This document shows positions 60,288-64,000 of a stretch of 64,000 nucleotides of DNA, piece after piece. Below the pieces are notes generated by a model that ran no database searches, was not told where the DNA came from, and saw only the letters and a list, made by a program, of their open reading frames with translations. The translations under genes were made by a program, and so were the position numbers. The stretch comes from Lycorma delicatula (Eukaryota; Arthropoda; Insecta; Hemiptera; Fulgoridae), in contig NC_134458.1 of assembly GCF_047948215.1 (NCBI RefSeq), forward strand, positions 85,081,260 to 85,145,259, given 5' to 3'. The stretch's first letter is position 1, and every line of letters starts with the position of its first letter.

Positions 60288-61371
60288 CAGGGTCGGCACT
60301 GCAGATGGTACAGTGCTTTCTCTACCTTACAGCCTCACGTGTAGCTTCCGAACCCCTTCTTTCAATAAACAGACCAAAAAAAACAAAACATCTGAACAAC
60401 ATCAAAATATCACACTGCTGGAACTGTGGAGTGCACAGTTCCATACTAGGGTCGGCACTGCCGAAGTAACAGTGCTCTCTCTTCTTACAGCCTCACGTGT
60501 GGCTTCCGAACCCCTTCTTTCAATAAACAGACCAAAAAAAACAAAACATCTGAACAACATCAAAATAACACACTGCTGGAACTGTGGAGGGCACAGTTCT
60601 ATACCAGGATCGGCACTGCAGAAGTAACAGTGTTCTCTCTACCTTACAGCCTCACGTATATCTTCCGAACCCCTTCTTTCAATAAACAGACCAAAAAAAC
60701 AAAACATCTGAACACCATTAAAATATCACACTGTTGGAACTGTGGAGGGCACAGTTCCATACCAGGGTCGGCACTGCCGAAGTAACAGTGCTCTCTCTTC
60801 TTACAGCCTCACGTGTGGCTTCCGAACCCCTTCTTTCAATAAACAGACCAAAAAAAACAAAACATCTGAACAACATCAAAATAACACACTGCTGGAACTG
60901 TGGAGGGCACAGTTCTATACCAGGATCGGCACTGCAGAAGTAACAGTGCTCTCTCTACCTTACAGCCTCACGTATATCTTCCGAACCCCTTCTTTCAATA
61001 AACAGACCAAAAAAACAAAACAGCTGAACAATATCAAAATATCACACTGTTACCAGGGTCGGCACTGCCGAAGTAACAGTGCTCTCTCTTCTTACAGCTT
61101 AACGTGTGGCTTCCGAACCCCTTCTTTCAATAAACAGACCAAACAAAAACAAAACATCTGAACAACATCTAAATATCACACTGCTGGAACTGTGGAGGGC
61201 ACAGTTCCATACTAGGGTCGGCACTGCCGAAGTAACAGTGCTCTCTCTTCTTACAGCCTCACGTGTGGCTTCCGAACCCCTTCTTTCAATAAACAGACCA
61301 AAAAAAAACAAAACATCTGAACAACATCAAAATATCACCCTGCTGGAACTGTGAAGAGCACAGTTCCATAC
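60288..61371 (+). repeat. A array: 7 monomers, one lacking the hairpin
   Basis: GAACACCATTAAAAT near 60,711 ties it to 18.6 kb. The hairpin-less junction near 61,051 follows an AACAGCTGAACAATATC start, so two array types were joined at about 61,035. Confidence 0.92.
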
Positions 61372-61827
61372 AAAGATTTTTAAACCTTTTTCTAATAACC
61401 TAGGAGATTACTAGGGTCATTCGGCTTAAGGATTGTATATTTTACAAGTATAAAGAAAGAATTAAAGAAAAAAAAAGATTTGTTATAGTAAATGTTATCG
61501 ATAATATCTGGTAAAAGTACGGAGTATTTCAGTTAAACAGTGTCTTCACGTACACCGCCTCCGATTACTGAATAACTTAAAAATACCTATAGTGTAACAG
61601 TTCTAAATTTAAACTTCTCGGTAAGTTTTTAGTAATTATTACCTTGTCTTTCACCCTTCCAACACGTTTTCGGATAGATTTCAGGTTCATACAGCCCTTG
61701 CTTTCCACCATCTTCTTTTCACAACTGAAAAAAAACATTCAAAACCGCTTTAATATTTCTTACACCAACTAAACTAAAAAAAAGGGAACGTTCCATACAT
61801 GCAGAATAAAAAAAAAATATATTTAAC
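61372..61827 (+). repeat. B spacer 46, class beta-2
   Basis: GGAGTATTTCAG is private. From about 61,586 it carries TTCTCGGTAAG and TTTTAGTAATT as at 49676. Confidence 0.92.
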
Positions 61828-62617
61828 CAGGGTCGGCACTGCAGATGTAACAGTGCTCTCTCTTCTTACAGCCTCACCTGTGGCTTCCGAACCCCTTCTT
61901 TCAATAAACAGACCAAGAAAAACAAAACATCTGAACAACATCAAAATAACACACTGCTGGAACTGTGGAGGGCACAGTTCTATACCAGGATCGGCACTGC
62001 AGAAGTAAGAGTGCTCTCTCTACCTTACAGCCTCACGTATATCTTCCGAACCCCTTCTTTCAATAAACAGACCAAAAAAACAAAACATCTGAACAACATC
62101 AAAATAACACACTGCTGGAACTGTGGAGGGCACAGTTGTATACCAGGATCGGCACTGCAGAAGTAACAGTGCTCTCTCTACCTTACAGGCTCACGTATAT
62201 CTTCCGAACCCCTTCTTTCAATAAACAGACCAAAAAAACAAAACATCTGAACAACATCAAAATATCACACTGTTGGAACTGTGGAGGGCACAGTTCCATA
62301 CCAGGGTCGGCACTGCCGAAGTAACAGTGCTCTCTCTTCTTACAGCCTCACGTGTGGCTTCCGAACCCCTTCTTTCAATAAACAGACCAAAAAAACAAAA
62401 CATCTGAACAACATCAAAATATCACACTGTTGGAACTGTGGAGGGCACAGTTCCATACCAGGGTCGGCACTGCCGAAGTAACAGTGCTCTCTCTTCTTAC
62501 AGCTTAACGTGTGGCTTCCGAACCCCTTCTTTCAATAAACAGACCAATCAAAAACAAAACATCTGAACAACATCTAAATATCACACTGCTGGAACTGTGA
62601 AGTGCACAGTTCCATAC
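61828..62617 (+). repeat. A array: 5 monomers
   Basis: Copy of 50132-50921. The last monomer has GACCAATCAAAAAC. Confidence 0.92.
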
Positions 62618-63073
62618 AAAGATTTTTAAACCTTTTTCTAATAACCTAGGAGATTACTAGGGTCATTCGGCTTAAGGATTGTATATTTTACAAGTATAAA
62701 GAAAAAATTAAAGAAAAAAAAAGATTTGTTATAGTAAATGTTATCGATAATATCTGGTAAAAGTACGGAGTGTTTCAGTTAAACAGTGTCTTCACGTACA
62801 CCGCCTCCGATTACTGAATAACTTAAAAATACCTATAGTGTAACAGTTCTAAATTTAAACTTCTAGGTAAGTTTTTACTAATTATTACCTTGTCTTTCAC
62901 CCTTCCAACACGTTTTCGGATAGATTTCAGGTTCATACAGCCCTTGCTTTCCACCATCTTCTTTTCACAACTGAAAAAAAACATTCAAAACCGCTTTAAT
63001 ATTCCTTACACCAACTAAACTAAAAAAAAGGGAACGTTCCATACATGCAGAATAAAAAAAAAATATATTTAAC
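62618..63073 (+). repeat. B spacer 47, class beta-2
   Basis: Copy of the spacer at 50922, with ATAAAGAAAAAATT. Confidence 0.92.
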
Positions 63074-64000
63074 CAGGGTCGGCACTGCAGATGTAACAGT
63101 GCTCTCTCTACCTTACAGCCTCACGTGTAGCTTTTGAACCCCTTCTTTCAATAAACAGACCAAAAAAAAACAAAACATCTGAACAACATCAAAATATCAC
63201 ACTGTTGGAACTGTGGAGGGCACAGTTCGATACCAGGGTCGGCACTGCCGAAGTAACAGTGCTCTCTCTTCTTACAGCCTCACGTGTGGCTTCCGAACCC
63301 CTTCTTTCAATAAACAGACCAAAAAAAAACAAAACATCTGAAAAACATCACTGCTGGAACTGTGGAGGGCACAGTTGTATACCAGGATCGGCACTGCAGA
63401 AGTAACAGTGCTCTCTCTACCTTACAGGCTCACGTATATCTTCCGAACCCCTTCTTTCAATAAACAGACCAAAAAAACAAAACATCTGAACAACATCAAA
63501 ATATCACACTGTTGGAACTGTGGAGGGCACAGTTCGATACCAGGGTCGGCACTGCCGAAGTAACAGTGCTCTCTCTTCTTACAGCCTCACGTGTGGCTTC
63601 CGAACCCCTTCTTTCAATAAACAGACCAAAAAAAAACAAAACATCTGAAAAACATCAAAATAACACACTGCTGGAACTGTGGAGGGCACAGTTCTATACC
63701 AGGATCGGCACTGCAGAAGTAACAGTGCTCTCTCTATCTTACAACCTCACGTGTAGCTTCCGAACCCCTTCTTTCAATAAACAGACCAAAAAAACAAAAC
63801 ATCTGAACAACATCAAAATATCACACTGTTGGAACTGTGGAGGGCACAGTTCCATACCAGGGTCGGCACTGCCGAAGTAACAGTGCTCTCTCTTCTTACA
63901 GCTTAACGTGTGGCTTCCGAACCCCTTCTTTCAATAAACAGACCAAAAAAAAAACAAAACATCTGAACAACATCTAAATATCACACTGCTGGAACTGTGG
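63074..64000 (+). repeat. A array: about 6 monomers, running off the window
   Basis: Copy of the start of 51378-52480. The window stops inside the hairpin of the last monomer. Confidence 0.92.

Larger units (their letters stand above)
57420..61585 (+). repeat. Mosaic segment of several array types
   Basis: Constant offsets hold in pieces: 28,244 to the 29-kb region (57.43-58.1 kb), 37,587 to the 20-21-kb region (58.1-59.2 kb), 37,272 to 22-23 kb (59.25-60.3 kb), 42,127 to 18.2-18.9 kb (60.3-61.03 kb) and 37,430 to 23.6-24.1 kb (61.04-61.5 kb). Confidence 0.75.
1..64000 (+). repeat. Composite A/B satellite array with higher-order structure
   Basis: The window is tandem repeat from end to end. 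Block A (about 156-161 bp) contains in order TCGGCACTGC, ACAGTGCTCTC, a TTACAG step, CTTCCGAACCCC, AATAAACAGACC, an A-rich run, ACATCTGAACAACATC and a GGAACTGTG/CACAGTTCC hairpin. Block B (about 456 bp) interrupts A at one fixed phase. I count 47 B and about 270 A, all in the same orientation. Length of A differs mainly in the homopolymer A run after AGACC. Both window edges lie inside A arrays, so the array continues on both sides. Satellite arrays of this kind are known from eukaryotic centromeric, pericentromeric and subtelomeric heterochromatin; which applies here cannot be decided from sequence alone. Confidence 0.97.
61586..64000 (+). repeat. 11,696-bp-spaced duplication, right copy (cut by window end)
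   Basis: Counterpart of 49,890-52,304, including the 10-nt deletion monomer near 63,351 and TTACAGGCTC monomers. Confidence 0.85.

Noticed and set aside
154..63880. Many open reading frames of 60-185 codons on both strands
   Set aside because: All lie in A monomers or A/B edges, repeat the same 52-residue unit in shifting frames, begin at chance ATG codons, and depend on homopolymer length. No recognisable domain and no consistent start, so none is annotated as a gene.
1..64000. CRISPR-like direct repeats with spacers
   Set aside because: A monomers abut without unique spacers, B is itself repeated, and no cas-like gene exists.
1..64000. rRNA, tRNA or telomeric repeats
   Set aside because: No cloverleaf with A/B boxes, no rRNA-like conserved blocks, and no TTAGG/TTAGGG-type runs seen on either strand.
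1..64000. Inverted or hairpin-like large palindromes among units
   Set aside because: Every A and B I traced runs in the same direction; no unit in reverse orientation was seen.

Overview
The whole 64-kb window is eukaryotic tandem-repeat (satellite) DNA. I find no protein gene, rRNA, tRNA, CRISPR array or intact transposon that I can support. It consists of two building blocks, all head-to-tail in one orientation. Block A is a monomer of about 156-161 bp (roughly 270 copies). Block B is an AT-rich spacer of about 456 bp (47 copies). Every B sits at the same phase of the A monomer, between GTTCCATAC and CAGGGTCGG (or a close variant), so the array reads B-A(n)-B-A(n), with n from 1 to 14. The species cannot be told from the sequence. 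Absence of genes over 64 kb, kilobase-scale higher-order repeats (HORs) and intron-like signals all point to a eukaryotic centromeric, pericentromeric, subtelomeric or other heterochromatic array.

Layout: (i) 1-3,233, an irregular left part with an apparently exact 614-bp tandem duplication. (ii) 3,234-15,367, a 4,822-bp HOR (4 B and 19 A) present twice in full and a third time with a 2,332-bp internal deletion. (iii) 15,368-23.5 kb, less regular units. (iv) about 23.5-42.1 kb, a segmental duplication of about 9.64 kb, whose left arm alone carries a 1,225-bp tandem duplication and whose left part also holds a 2,634-bp duplication. (v) 42.1-45.6 kb, a 2,516-bp duplication. (vi) 45.6-57.4 kb, mixed units including the longest B-free run (47,461-49,675) and a 1,723-bp duplication. 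(vii) 57.4-64.0 kb, a mosaic joined from sequence also seen at about 29, 20, 22-23, 18, 24 and 50-52 kb.

B spacers fall into two main classes, alpha and beta, with subclasses and evident alpha/beta hybrids, so crossing-over or gene conversion inside the array is visible directly. By eye, parts of B align in order with A, which suggests that B is an old, strongly diverged block of A monomers rather than foreign DNA.

Recurring small elements are: a perfect 9-10-bp-stem hairpin in A whose loop varies while its arms are mostly kept; a 13-bp imperfect palindrome that alternates with a CTGCAG site; a CACGTG E-box in many A copies; a TATCGATA palindrome in 45 of 47 B copies; and in B a 64-bp segment with the shape of a small spliceosomal intron (GTAAGT to TTTCAG). 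The many open reading frames of 60-185 codons arise because 156 bp equals 52 codons; I do not regard them as genes. All comparisons were made by eye, so percent identities are not given and duplication edges are approximate.
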